From the NCBI GenBank assembly GCA_030435675.1, contig CM059623.1:4800012-4864011 (forward strand): a stretch of 64,000 nucleotides of DNA. Reading direction: 5' to 3'. The notes below the pieces were generated by a model. The model was not told the DNA's origin. It saw only the letters and a list, made by a program, of their open reading frames with translations, and did not search any database. Positions 43,068-54,610 of this stretch are shown here, in pieces. A program made the position numbers and the translations under genes. How positions within the stretch are numbered: the first letter of the stretch is position 1; every line of letters starts with the position of its first letter. The DNA is from Steinernema hermaphroditum (lineage: Eukaryota; Nematoda; Chromadorea; Rhabditida; Steinernematidae).

Positions 43068-44505
43068 ATGCGCCGTTTTTTGCTCTCTTCTTTTCTCTTT
43101 CTCCTTGTTCACGCTTCAATCGACTTGTTTGTGCCTGATGGATGCTGGACCGATCGATGGGTGCTCGAGGACAGAACCGCCTGCAAGGAGAAGTCCTTCT
43201 GGTTGGAGTGGGCGGACCGAGAGTGTGGACAGGTGTGCACTTTTCTGCTCATTTCATAACTACATTGAAATGTTCCCAATTTTGCAAGGAAGAATGCTGT
43301 TTTAGAGCGTCTACAACTACGCTCTAAACGAAACATGTGCCGATGGGACGTACAAGAGAATGGACTTCGTGTGCTGTGCGCCAAGGAACGACAGTGGTGG
43401 AGAGACGTTCCCAGTGGCGACACTGATCTGCGGCTTTCAGGACTCAACGTCGACAGCTTCAAAGCCCACTTCAAGCACCACATGCTCGCCAACTTCAAGC
43501 ATCTCTACTGGAACCACAAACGGCTCGAGGAGATCAAAAAGAACGAAACGATCGCACTGGGTCAGCTGGCCGGGGATCTGATGCAGGGATATCCGTCTAG
43601 CCTGGAAGCGGCCACCAGAAACCAGATGTCCTCTCAGGCCACCATGGGATTGTGGGCTAACACCTTCTACAAGATATACAGCGAGTGGGCTGCGAACCGA
43701 ACATCGGCCCAAACGGTTACCCTCAAGGTGAGTGTCACAGAGATGAGCAAGAGGGGGTTGAAGGTCTAAGGGGAAATCACAATCGTTCATTTCCAGGAGA
43801 ACGACGAAATCGTCTCCAAAAGCGAAATCCTGAAGAACTACAAGGCAGAAGTGAATCAGCAGGTCATCAGCTTCTTCTTCCAGTCTGTCATACTTCACGT
43901 CGTCGAGGGCATCTCCCCGGCAGGAAACAGCAACATGACTGCCTATGAGGAGCAATTCCTCCCGAATTTGAAGAAGAAGCTGGAGGTCCAGTTTCCAGAT
44001 AGCGAGAGGTTCCCCGAAGTGTCCGACGAACTCGGTAACGCTCCCGGAAATGAAACATAAAGTTGCCCTTCTACAGAGGCCTACTTCTACGACGAGCTCT
44101 TCGACCATCTGTGGGGCATTTCGAAGGAGAAGTACAAGGAGATCACGGGGAAGCCTCAACCACTCTTCGAACTCGTCTCCTACTACGAGAAGCACGTCGA
44201 CGAGATATTCTCCGAAGAAGACTCGGTTCTCGCCTTGAAAGCTTCCGCTCGCTGACTTTCATTTGCAGGCCAAAGAGAACGCGGCGGGATCCAAGATCGC
44301 TCAGTTCCTCTTCGTCACTATTGTGGTGGCGATGACCTTCACAGCGGGACTCCTCGTGGGACAGGTTCTCAACAACTTCTACAGGAACGAGAAGCTCTTC
44401 GCCTTCGCTCGTTTTGGACAGAACGGAGAGCCGAAGGACGTAGTCGTTTTCGGGAAGGAGGAGATGGAGAGAAGCCCGGGGGCCGATGATTTCATTCCGC
44501 TCTGA
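43068..44505 (+). CDS. APP copper-binding-domain-like membrane protein, tandem copy 2
   Basis: Signal peptide MRRFLLSSFLFLLVHAS, then the six-cysteine module: GCWTDRW...TACKEKSFWLEWADREC, intron, NETCADGTYKRMDFVCCAPR. Next, HFKHHMLANFKHLYWNHKRL resembles the last E2 helix of APP (the VMTHLRVIYERMNQ region). Further helices include LKNYKAEVNQQVISFFFQSV, and then FYDELFDHLWGISKEKYKEI. One membrane segment (AQFLFVTIVVAMTFTAGLLV) precedes a tail of about 45 residues with FAFARFGQNG. N-glycosylation sequons (NET, NMT) occur in the ectodomain. It is closest to copy 3. The start was chosen for the signal peptide. Confidence 0.65.
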
Positions 44506-44509
44506 GACT

Positions 44510-45296
44510 GTAAATACGAGCTATTGTATATAACCTTAAGAAGACAAGAAAACGCGATTGTGTTCCTCCTTCTTGATAGGATAGGTGTCGTCGAGGAATC
44601 CTCACACTGTCCTCACTAGTAAGCGACAGGAGGAAGTGAAGATGTCCTAGAAGGGGCGCACAAAATGTCACAGAGACTTTATTGTCCACAGATAGACGTT
44701 CGATGTAGACAAACCCTGCAGACAATGGCAGCCGGGATCAGTGTGAATCGGTGGGAAACCGACCGGTTTCAAACAGTTCTGTTCTATAAAATTGTCTTCC
44801 ATTGTCTTCAGGATCTGTCTTGCAGACAGATGATGTATCTGAAGGAGATGCGGTGTCTTTCAACATCGTTTGACTTGATCGTGAATCACCACCAGCCAGA
44901 TATCGCCAAAAAAGAGATTCTAAGAATGGATTTGTTAACAATTTGGAGTGCCCACTTGGTGTGATCGGGGAATTCTTGTTTTGCACATAGTTTACACCTT
45001 CTGAGACTTCCGAAAACGAAAAAACACCCGAGCAACCCCTCCAAAAGATGCGTACAGCGTATCCTTTTATATTACCACTATCAAACTCACAGATTCAACT
45101 ACATCTAAAGTGCCATTCCTTCTCTATCCACCTCCTCCTCCAGCAATCTTTCATGTCCCCATTCACAGCAAAAGCCCGAGTTCTGCCAAGGTCACCTTCT
45201 CAAAGTGGCGATGTTCCCTTTCGATAGCTATCAGCCCTCTTCTCGTCATCGATCCATCGATTTGTCTCCCCAGATTAGCCTCGCCTCATCCGCGAG
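44510..45296. other. Intergenic between APP-like copies 2 and 3
   Basis: No conserved ORF, RNA or repeat was identified. Confidence 0.4.
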
Positions 45297-46696
45297 ATGC
45301 TGCTTCTCGTCGTTCTTGGCGCCAAGCTGCTTCTCACCTCCTCGGAACTGACTATGCCCTATGGATGCTGGACGGACGCCTGGGCACTGGCCAACGACTC
45401 CTTGTGCAGCTCCGAATCGTACTGGCTGGAATGGACCACCCACGTGTGTGGACAGGTTTGACCTTTGTTTGCACTTTAGTACGGGAAATCGTATTTAGCC
45501 GATTTACGATCGAAATTTCAAAGGGAAATGTGGGGCTGAAGCGTTCAGAAGAGTCGATTTCGTCTGTTGTGAAAAGAAGACCGAAGGTCGGAGTTAAGTA
45601 ATGTATTGGATTGAGATCGCTGTCTTTAGACGTGCCCCGAATAGTGCATCCAGAGTTCGCTGGGCACTTCAAACATCACGTCTTTGCCACTCTCAAACAG
45701 ATGTATGCGAACGAAAAGCGCTTCTTGGAGATAGAGAGGAATGAGACGATGGCCCTCCAGCAGCTGGCGATGGAAGAAGAAGGCGAGACGTCTTCTTCTG
45801 TGGCCAGAAGTACGAAGCAAATGTCGATCCTCGCCCACAAGTGGCTTCATCCAGCCCTGAACCGATACATGGAGGTCGAAGAGAAGTTGCGATGGCGCAT
45901 TTACGAGGACGGCGCGGCAGGACAGAGCTTTTTCATCGAGGTTAGATCTTTGAGATGATCCCTTACGATCCTTATAAAGTGGTTCACTTTATAGGACAAC
46001 GAACACATCATTTCGAAAAACAAGGTCCTAGAAGCCGTCAAACCCAAAGTCCACAGTTTCGCCCTTCACGTTGTATCTGAATTTCTCACTCAAACTGTGA
46101 GAGAAATATCTTCGATGGAGGAACGGAGGACCGAAATGCGAGAGACCTTCTCGAAGTCCATGCAGGAAAGGTTGGAGGACTTCTTGGAGCGCACCAAGGA
46201 GGCGTTCCCAGAAGGCCAGAGATTCCCGGAGATGGCCGCAGAAGTGGGTAAGGACGCCTTCTTCAGGCTGTGAATACGATACTGTCATAGAGACCGTCTT
46301 CTATGACCACCTCTCCGACCACCTTTGGGGCATTTCGGAGGAGAAGTACGAGGAGATGGCGAAGAAGCCGACGCCGCTCTACAGCATCACCCTGTACTAT
46401 GAGAATCACATCGAAGAGATGCTCTCTGACGAAGATAAGCAGGCAAGGGTAGTTGATGTGATCGGGATTATGCTGGATTTTAGGAGTCGGACGATGGAGT
46501 AGATGCACAGGTCCGTCGATTCCTCTGGACGACAGCTCTCGTCGCAATCGCCTTCGCTGCAGGATTCGCTTTAGGACACGTTGTGGACAAGATCCATCGC
46601 CAACGGAAAATATTCGCCTTCGAGCGTTTTGGCCAAAAACCGGATGCTTCCCTGTATGACAGAAAGGACCATTTCGGTCGATATGAAAGATTCTGA
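45297..46696 (+). CDS. APP copper-binding-domain-like membrane protein, tandem copy 3
   Basis: Signal peptide MLLLVVLGAKLLLTSS, then GCWTDAW...SLC...WTTHVCGQ. A 44-nt intron joins PIYDRNFKGKCGAEAFRRVD and FVCCEKK, completing six cysteines. The E2-like helix is HFKHHVFATLKQMYANEKRF, followed by LEIERNETMALQQLAM. Later helices include VKPKVHSFALHVVSEFLTQT and FYDHLSDHLWGISEEKYEEM, then IEEMLSDED. The membrane segment is WTTALVAIAFAAGFALGHVV, and the tail has FAFERFGQKPDASLYDRKDH. Tail motif FAF.RFGQ is shared with copy 2, pointing to a conserved cytoplasmic interaction. No NPTY is present. Confidence 0.65.
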
Positions 46697-46699
46697 AAG

Positions 46700-47555
46700 T
46701 GCTACTGTACATGGCTCCCCTGGATCGAATCAGTAAACGCACTTTTTCTTGTCCTTTTCACACCCCTCTTGACTTCCACGACAGGTGTCCCGATTCAAGT
46801 GATGTGCTGTTCAGTATTCGCATAGCATTAGGCTGTCCTTAAACGCGAGGAATTTTGTACTCACTCACCGCCGCAGACTGTCTCAATGGCGCCGTCTAGA
46901 CGGACCGACGGATAGTCACAACATCGGTGGGCGGCGACGGGGCGTGGGGCTTCCGGCGATCGCTCTTTCGGCGGACAGTACAAATGGAGCTGATGGCCAG
47001 GGTTTCGGAGTTGGTGTCCAGGCTCTCCACTATCCATTCCACTGCCTCTCCTTGTTTTGGTGTGTCTTCTGCTGGAGTGGAAACTCATCGGAGCTGCACT
47101 GTCGAGCTCAGAGTGATTCAGCCGAAAGTGCAAGGTGAGGTCTGATAGGGAACGCACGCTCTCTTTGACTCATCTCGACGGACAAGTGGGGTGGAGAGAG
47201 CCTATGTGGCAACCCTATTGAATCATCCAACCTGTGAATTGATAACTCTGGCGCCTTCGGATGGTTTGCTTTCCAAAAGCTGAAGATCCCCGGATCCTAT
47301 GCACTAGTGCCTATCGATGCCCTCAGATCAGCCTGGCTTTTCATCAAGAAGGCGAAGGCCACCTCCCTGGGCACAACTGGAGGCTCTCCGACGATCCGTT
47401 TTGCTGCAGAAAGCGTGTTTACATGCTTTGAATGTCGCTATTAATCTGTTTATTCGATTCGTTTTATTTTTGGCGCGTTTCCGTTCAAACATCTCGTACT
47501 GTCCCCTTTTGTACTTCTGTTGTAGATACCCTTCTTCAGAACGCGACGACCTCCG
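46700..47555. other. Intergenic between APP-like copies 3 and 4
   Basis: Short ORFs at 46861-47157 on both strands are shadows of each other without motifs. Nothing is supported. Confidence 0.4.
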
Positions 47556-48762
47556 ATGGGCCTTTTCACCAAAGCGTTCATCGCCATCTGCCTCTTTCCT
47601 GTGGCCTATGGCGCCCTCGACGTCCCCCAGGGATGCTGGTCCGACCGCTGGAAGCAGGTGGTGAAGAAGTGCGTTGATATCCCTCATCTGGTCGAGTTGA
47701 CCTCTAACTTCTGTGGACAGGTTTCCCTCGAACTTCTGCTGAGTCTTGGCCAAATACAAATTTAGGAGATCCACGACTTCAAGACCAAGGGAAACTGCCC
47801 TAAGGATCGAGCTGTGGACATCGAATTCGTCTGCTGCGCACCAAACAACACTTCAGGTTCGAAAGATCTCATAAAGGGCGACATTTCAAAGGAGCTAATC
47901 TAGAGGAAACGTCGCCTCAAGTCGCCTTGAGGGCCCAGCCCCACTTCAAGAGTATCTTCAAGGAGCTCTACGCCCAGAAGAAGAATGTCAGCGTTGTGGC
48001 TGAGACCGGACTCCGGTATCTGGCAGCCTTCAACTGGACGACGAGGGACGGAGCCACGCGTCGAGGACCCTCGGACGACGGCGCCGTCCATTCGCTCGGA
48101 GAGGGCAAGAAGAAGGTCATGCTGATCCATTTCCCGAAAACTGAACTCGTCTACGAGAACATTTCACAGGTACGGCTTCACATAATGCCCAGAACCGCCC
48201 AAGACTTAACTTTCCAATAAGGAAAGAGCTCTAAATTTCCCTGCATGCTGACTTTAGGACCCTGGGTGCACCGTCGTAGTCCCTATAGATTTCTTATCCA
48301 CTAGTTCCATATTTTTAGCTGATTCTGCTGACGTCCCGGAAGAGTCTTTGGGAGAAGCGACTGAGCCAAATGGAGGCGAAAATGGAGGACTCCCTGGATC
48401 TCCTCTTCGAAGTCCTTCTTGATTTCGTCCTCAACTCTCAGGTCCACAACCCCTTTGGCGACTTTCTGAGCTCCTCCAAGATCCAGAACACTTTCGGTCA
48501 CTTCCCGGAGCTGAGGAAGAAGATGGGTAATTCTTGTCTCCCTCATGCACCTCTTCATTCGAAGTTTAGAAATGTTCTGGCGAGATAACTTCCTGATCCA
48601 CCTCTGGGGAATCCCGAAGGACGTCCTCGAGGAACTTGTCCAGGAGGAGAACGTCACCGATGCCGTCATCTCCTACTACCATCAGAATCTGGAGAAGATG
48701 CTCGTGAGTGAAGAAGTATGGGACTCAAAGAATCCATCTTTTAGAACATTGCGTCCCCGTAG
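47556..48762 (+). CDS. APP copper-binding-domain-like protein, tandem copy 4, lacking a membrane segment
   Basis: Signal peptide MGLFTKAFIAICLFPVAYG, then GCWSDRW...KKCVDIPHLVELTSNFCGQ, intron, GNCPKDRAVDIEFVCCAPNN. Helical parts are HFKSIFKELYAQKKNVSVVA, then LEMEAKMEDSL-like sequence and FLIHLWGIPKDVLEELVQEE, and YHQNLEKML. Where copies 1-3 splice to the membrane exon, this copy splices to NIASP and stops. No hydrophobic segment follows before 48900. It would therefore be secreted. A 140-nt intron in the middle is longer than usual. An AATAAAG signal lies at 48840. Confidence 0.6.
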
Positions 48763-48769
48763 CGTCCAC

Positions 48770-49535
48770 CTCTTCCGTCGCCTCTTTCGACTGACTAGGA
48801 TGTGATGTATACTGGGTATTAGTGATGATCTGGTTTATGTAATAAAGTATAAGCATGATGCATTTCTGAAAAACTACAGTATGACGTCCATTTGAGAGAG
48901 ATTTCGGCCCGGATGTTATAAAAGAAGGAAGAATCGAAGCACTCTGGGAAAGGCAGCTGCTGCCAACACCAACCAGGAAACAGAGCTGCCTTGGCGGAGG
49001 TGCTAACGCGCAATTGAGCGCCTCGTACACATTAATTAACGACTTTCGAAGGTAAGCAGATCGATGCTGCTATGACAACATACCTAGCCAGGTACTTGTG
49101 CTTTGCGCTGCGCCGAATATTTCCCTTTTCGATGCAGTGAAGTGAATGCTCAAGTGGGTTAACTTCTTCTGATTCATTGGATTACGATAGAATCGACTCC
49201 CTCGCTTTTCTTCGAGAGCATTGTCCTTTAGGCGAATACCGTAATCCCTTGTCTCTCCCTGTATAAATCATTCACCATTCTGACCACCTTAGCGCCGCCT
49301 ACAGTAACCGCCTTCCCTGCAAAAGGCTATACCTCCAGAGCAACAAGCCGAAAATAAACCTGCGAAAGACTTCCGAGAAGAACCAACTAGTGCGCAGTGC
49401 CCCAAAATAACAACTCGAGGGGCGGCAGCTTGGCGCAATCCCCAAAAGTCAATCTCGCTAATACAGCTGTAACCATGCGTGACAATTGGTGAGCCGCGAT
49501 CTCCGCAATTAAAGTATTATCTCGGGCACGTGTAA
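48770..49535. other. Intergenic, no gene seen
   Basis: No supported gene, and no snRNA or 5S motifs were found. Confidence 0.4.
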
Positions 49536-49935
49536 TTGCCGTTCGTTTCCGGTGAAAACGCCAATTTCGATGGATCCGGCGGCGGCGCCGACCCTCCGGG
49601 CGAATTCCTTCCGGTCGGCGATCACTTACTCGGCCGCCAACTAGCGGCGCGCAACAACAACGCCATCAGCCTTCTTGCCGGCGCCTTCCCACGCCTTCTC
49701 GCACTCCGGACACACTTCCTAATAGCATCAACCCCGACGCCACCGATAATCACGGCGATTCCGCGAGCCCTAAGTGGCCGAGGGCTAATGGCATTCCGCC
49801 GCGACCCCGAGGCCGCCCGTCGTCGCTTCATCGAAACCCGCGGCCGCCTCACGTCCCTCCAGCCGACGACCACCTCCACGGCAAGTCTTTTCTGATTCTC
49901 TGGCGTGAGCACGCATAGCGCCGTCGAATCCTAAG
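49536..49935. other. GC/CpG-rich island upstream of NUP54
   Basis: This 400-bp block is strikingly richer in GC and CpG than its surroundings (GGCGGCGGCGCCGACC, CGCGGCCGCCTCACG). Open frames occur on both strands simply because of its composition, and none has a recognisable fold. It may be a promoter-associated island for the gene cluster that starts at 50442 or an embedded foreign or repeat fragment. Confidence 0.45.
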
Positions 49936-50441
49936 ACCACTTCGGCGGAGACGTCACTTTGTTTTCCTTTCGCGACTTTCGAGATGAGCGGACGGGGTTT
50001 TCAGTAGACAAGACGATCCGTGCAAGACCGTATGTCGCTGAACGGGACGCGTTTGGCGCTTTTGAAATTCGAAGTTTCTTTTATGATCGGTTTCGCGGAA
50101 TATTTCGTCGGTTTTTGTGCCGTTTTATACTGACAGAACGCAGAAGCGTTGACTGAGGCCTCTGCGTGAATTGCGGAGATGCGTTCAGCGCAAAAATAAG
50201 CAAAAATTCAAGCAACTACTGTATTTTCCGAAAATTACCATATTTCGCTTTTTCGAAATGTTCTTCCTTGACTCTTGTAATCAGGCCAGTATTTGGTTTC
50301 ATTCCTGGCGATTTGTTCCAATCCGAAAACGACGAACAGGCCCCGTTCTGGACTGCTCTACGCTTTATGCCTCGTGTCCGTCCTACTGATGCACATATTA
50401 ATTGCTCACTTTGCAGAGTAAACTCTTTCTTTCAGATCGAC
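49936..50441. other. 5' region of NUP54
   Basis: The ATG at 50442 is preceded by CTTTCTTTCAG six bases upstream, a strong splice acceptor that could serve a 5' leader intron or spliced-leader addition. Confidence 0.4.
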
Positions 50442-52242
50442 ATGTCGTTATTCGGAGGAGCGGCAACCACATCGGCTCCGGCTACATCAACGCCCTCTCT
50501 CTTTGGCGCAGCTCCGGCTACGTCAACGCCCTCTCTATTTGGCGCAGCTCCAGCTACATCAACGCCCTCTCTCTTTGGAGCAGCCCCAGCGAAGACAACG
50601 CCTTCTCTCTTTGGTGCAGCTCCGGCAACATCAACGCCCTCTCTCTTTGGCGCAGCTCCGGCAACATCAACGCCTTCTCTCTTTGGCGCGGCTCCGGCAA
50701 CATCAACGCCTTCTCTCTTTGGAGCAGCCCCAGCGAAGACAACACCTTCATTGTTTGGCGCAGCTCCAGCCACATCCACGCCATCTCTCTTTGGCGCAAC
50801 CCCAGCGAAGACGACACCTTCTCTCTTTGGCGCAGCCCCGGCGGCAGGAACTTCTCTTTTTGGTGCTGCCCCAGCGACAACAGCGCCTTCTCTCTTTGGT
50901 GCAGCTCCGGCTGCGGCTCAGCAGCGTGGCACTGTTGAAGACCTGATTCAGGTGAGAACTTCAGAACACCGCAATTCTTATCGGTCTGCTTTAGAACTCG
51001 AGCGCACTCGTGGCTTCTGTTGGCGATCCACAGGTGTATCCCGATGAGCGTAACGGCATTCTCGCCCAGCTCAATCAACTCCAAGCAGTCGTTGGTGCCG
51101 GAAAGGGTTACTACAGCACCACGGCCGGCCCTGTCGAATACAACATGAATGGACCGTACTTCCGCCTTAAAGGAGTCTGCTACAATCGAATGAGTAACTA
51201 CGACGATGCTGATGGAATGGTTTCGCTCGTTCTGAAAGTTCCTGCTACGAAGGTCGCCAGCTCTCAAGTGCGCCAACAAATCGTTGACGAACTCCGCATC
51301 ATAATGGGAAACAAGCCGAACCTTATGCCGCGAATCGCCTCTGTCATATCGTTGCCCAACGACAAAACGGAAGTGACGTTCTATGTCGAGGAGCGCGGAA
51401 AGGGGCGACTAGAATGCAATCTTCTCGCCATGTACTTTAAGGAGGACGCCCAGTACAAGGCATTGCAAACGAAATTGGAAGTCGAACAGCTGATTCCGAG
51501 GACTGGTATCAGTAAGCAGTACCTTCGTCACTACCTTGAAAACGCTCCAGAAGGTAGGAGATGCGTTTTTCACCCGATCTAATCCGGCAACGTTCAGGAT
51601 TTGATCCAAACGTGTGGGCCCAAGCTGTGGCAGAAAACCCCGATCCAGAGAAGCTCATTCCGTTCCCTATTCGAGGAATCGACGAATTGCTGGATCGCCA
51701 GAAGCGACAGAAACTCGAAATGAATCTGCAAAACAACATCGTTGCTGACATGGAAGAGCACGTTAAGGTCGCCAGAAGGGAATTGAGCCAGATCCACTCG
51801 AGAATGCTGGCTCAGCGGCAAAAGCAGAAGCAGCTCTCTTATCGCCTGTTGAGAGTTCTTGCTATGCAGACGCTCATTCAGCGATATGGCGCCCGCTTGG
51901 ATGACAGTGAAATAAAGCTACGAATCCACTTGGAGCGGTTGTCTTCCCAGCTGAATGGTCCCGGTAATCTAAAGGTAGTAGTGTTATTTTTCGGCTGCTC
52001 CTAATCACCATCATTTCCAGGAGCGGCTCCTAACCGTCATGAATGTGTTGAAGACGGAAATGCCGCGATTAATAGAACGACAAGCGCAACTCAACGATCC
52101 CACGAAGGTGTTCCGCGGCCTTGATCTCAACAAGTTTCGTGACTACCTGGCGGAGATCCAAACTGCCCTAGAGCAAGTGTACGAAGTTTGCGTCGAGCAT
52201 AGGAATGATCTCGAAGTAATGCAGAAGAAGAAAAATTGGTGA
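50442..52242 (+). CDS. NUP54: Nucleoporin NUP54 (p54)
   Basis: The N-terminus is an FG domain of about a dozen SLFGAAPA.STP repeats (residues about 1-160), the gel-like part of the nuclear pore channel. After DLIQ and a 43-nt intron comes the alpha-beta domain (YFRLKGVCYNRMSNYDDADG, EVTFYVEERGKGRLECNLLA). The NUP54-specific FDPNVWAQAVAENPDPEKLI then leads into coiled coils that pair with NUP62 and NUP58 (IQTLIQRYGARLDD-type helix, VFRGLDLNKFRDYLAEIQTA). Four exons total about 570 residues, typical for the family. It is followed 176 bp later by a helicase gene on the same strand. Assignment is firm. Confidence 0.9.
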
Positions 52243-52418
52243 ATTTGTTGACCCGGGTTTTCGTTGTTCTTTGTTGTACGCTCGTGTTCTTTGTAAATTG
52301 CGCAGCGAGTGATAAATCGCTCCATTCCGTGTGGTGTCATTTGATTGCGACGGTTTGCGGCCTTTGCTTTTACATTTGTTGTCCTTGAACGAGAGATGAA
52401 GTAGGACGTACCGTTTAG

Positions 52419-54444
52419 ATGGATGATTCCATCATGGAGGATATGGCGTTGCCAGAGAGCGACAGCGAAATGGAAGAACTCGACTCTGTGATGGAAGAAG
52501 AAGAGCAGGAGGAGAACGGTGAAGTCCAGGTCAAGGAAGAAGAAGAGTATGGCGAGGAGGAGCTGAACAGCATCAAGCAGGAAGAGGACGGCGAGGAGTC
52601 GTACGACGAGGAAGGAGAGGAGGAGGTGGAAGATGACATCAAAAAGGAAGAGGAGCCGTTCCATTACACGGTTCTCGGACAGCAGTCATTCGTGGACACG
52701 AAGAAGATCAAGTTCGTTCTGATCATCTAAAAAGGTACAACGTACGCAGCTAATTTCAGAGTCACGAGTGGTTGGATTGCCAACGCAACGCTGTTCGCGC
52801 CTGACCTGGACGCTGGGAACCTTGCGGAGCTACAGGTGGTCTCCGGTCTCCACGAAGACCTTCTTGACGCGGTCAGAAAGCACATCCCCACGTGGTTCCC
52901 TGTGCAAACCGCCGTTCTGCCCACGCTACTCGCCGAAACAAACCGGATTCCTGTGATGCCACCGAGAGACATCGCAATCTCCGCACCAACTGGCAGTGGA
53001 AAGACGCTCTGCTTCTTGCTTCCGATTCTGAATTCCCTTAGGTGTCATGTCGTCAGCAGAAGGCACCTCCATGCGCTCATTGTTGTTCCCGTTCAGAGCT
53101 TAGCGCAACAGATTGAAAAGGTGGGCAACGCTGAGAAGAGCCGTGGTAACCTTGAGAGTTCAGGAATTTTCAAAATACAATGTAATCGGTGCGAACGTCG
53201 TGCTTCTTTGTGCAAGTCGCGAGTACTCCCACGAGCGCCAACTTCTCTTTGGCAACAAGAAGAACAAAGCGTCGACGGCCAACGTGATCATCGCCACTCC
53301 TGGCCGTCTTGTCGACCACCTCATGGACGTCACCGACGGAGGAACGATTAACCTTAGCCACCTACGGTATTTGGTCGTCGACGAAGCCGATCGGATGACC
53401 CAAATGGCTCGACTAGAGTGGCTGAACCTCGTAGAAAGACGAGCTAACGGTTGGTCGTTCGCTGGCCGTCCGATTATCACAGAGACGTTTCAGCCAGCAC
53501 CAAACTAACGTCTATCAGCGATGCAACTGTGACGGGTAAAAATCGGATGCTGCAGAAGATCCTTGTGTCGGCTACACTGTCAAAAGACGTAGAACGTCTG
53601 CATATGTGGAAGCTCCGCCAGCCCCGACTGTTCCGCGCCAATATCAAAGTCGCCACCGAACTGAAGCGAAACGATGAGGACATCGACGAAATCGAGGGTG
53701 CAGTGGCACTCCCATCCCAGCTAATCCAGAAGGTCGTGATATGCAAGCAGCAAATGAAACCCCTGATCCTCTATGATTGCATACGAAAACGTGACGACTG
53801 GAAAAAGGTGCTCGTGTTCGCTAATCAGAAGTAGGTGACTCCCACGTGAAGTGGTTTCTGAAGGCTCCTTTCTAGAATGGCCAGTTTCCGCCTCTCGGTT
53901 CTACTGAAGTCGCTTTTCGGCGAGTCCTGCACAGTCGAGGAGTTCTCGTCGAATCTGTACGGAAGTCGACGGAGAAAGACGATCAACAGGTTCGTCCAAG
54001 GGAAGACGAGAGTTCTGATCTGCTCCGACGCCGTTTCCCGCGGTATCGACTTGGAGAACGTCGACTGTGTGGTGAACTACGACAAACCCCATGACGAGCG
54101 CTTGTTCATCCATCGAGCAGGCCGAACAGCCCGCGCCGGACGCAAAGGAGAACTCGTGTCGCTGTTCACGAAGGACGAGGTGATTTGAACTGAACTGCAA
54201 ATGACTCTCCCTCTTTTAGCGCATGGAGATGCGGAAGATGCTGACGAAAGCAAACTGCTGGAACAACGTCGACGAGAGCAAAGTCGAAGATGAGGACCTT
54301 GACGAATTCAAGGAGCAGTACAGAAAGGCGCTCGGAGAGTTGAAGAAGGCGTTGGAGACACAGCCGAAGGACCACAAGGGCCAAAGGAACAATCAGAAGG
54401 GCCCCAACAAGTGGCAGTCCCGGAAGCGGCGGTTTAGCAAGTGA
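52419..54444 (+). CDS. DEAD-box RNA helicase, DDX51/Dbp6-like
   Basis: An acidic N-terminal extension (MDDSIMEDMALPESDSEMEE) precedes the helicase core. Motifs are visible in order: WFPVQTAVLP (Q-region), APTGSGKT (Walker A), PVQSLAQQ (Ia), ATPGRLVDHL (Ib), VDEADRM (Walker B), VSATLSKD (III), KVLVFANQK (IV), SRGIDLENVDCVVNYD (V) and HRAGRTARAG (VI). Order and the DEAD-to-DEAD variant plus spacing fit DDX51, a nucleolar factor for 60S ribosome assembly. Six exons with 43-50 nt introns end in a lysine-rich tail. GTTTAG abuts the ATG, suggesting trans-splicing. Confidence 0.85.
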
Positions 54445-54610
54445 TTGTTGTTGTTACTTCTTGTTGATTTTATTGTTGACTTGTTATATTGGTTCATGGA
54501 GAGTCTAATGATTTCTTCTCGACTTCTTGGGGTTCTGTACATGTCAGCTGACATATCTTTCCAGAACATAGAGTATTCAGCTATATTGAGGTTTCAGCGA
54601 GTCGCCACAG

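Noticed and set aside
49536..49912. Opposing ORFs of about 100-120 codons
   Set aside because: Explained by high GC content; no motif in either frame.
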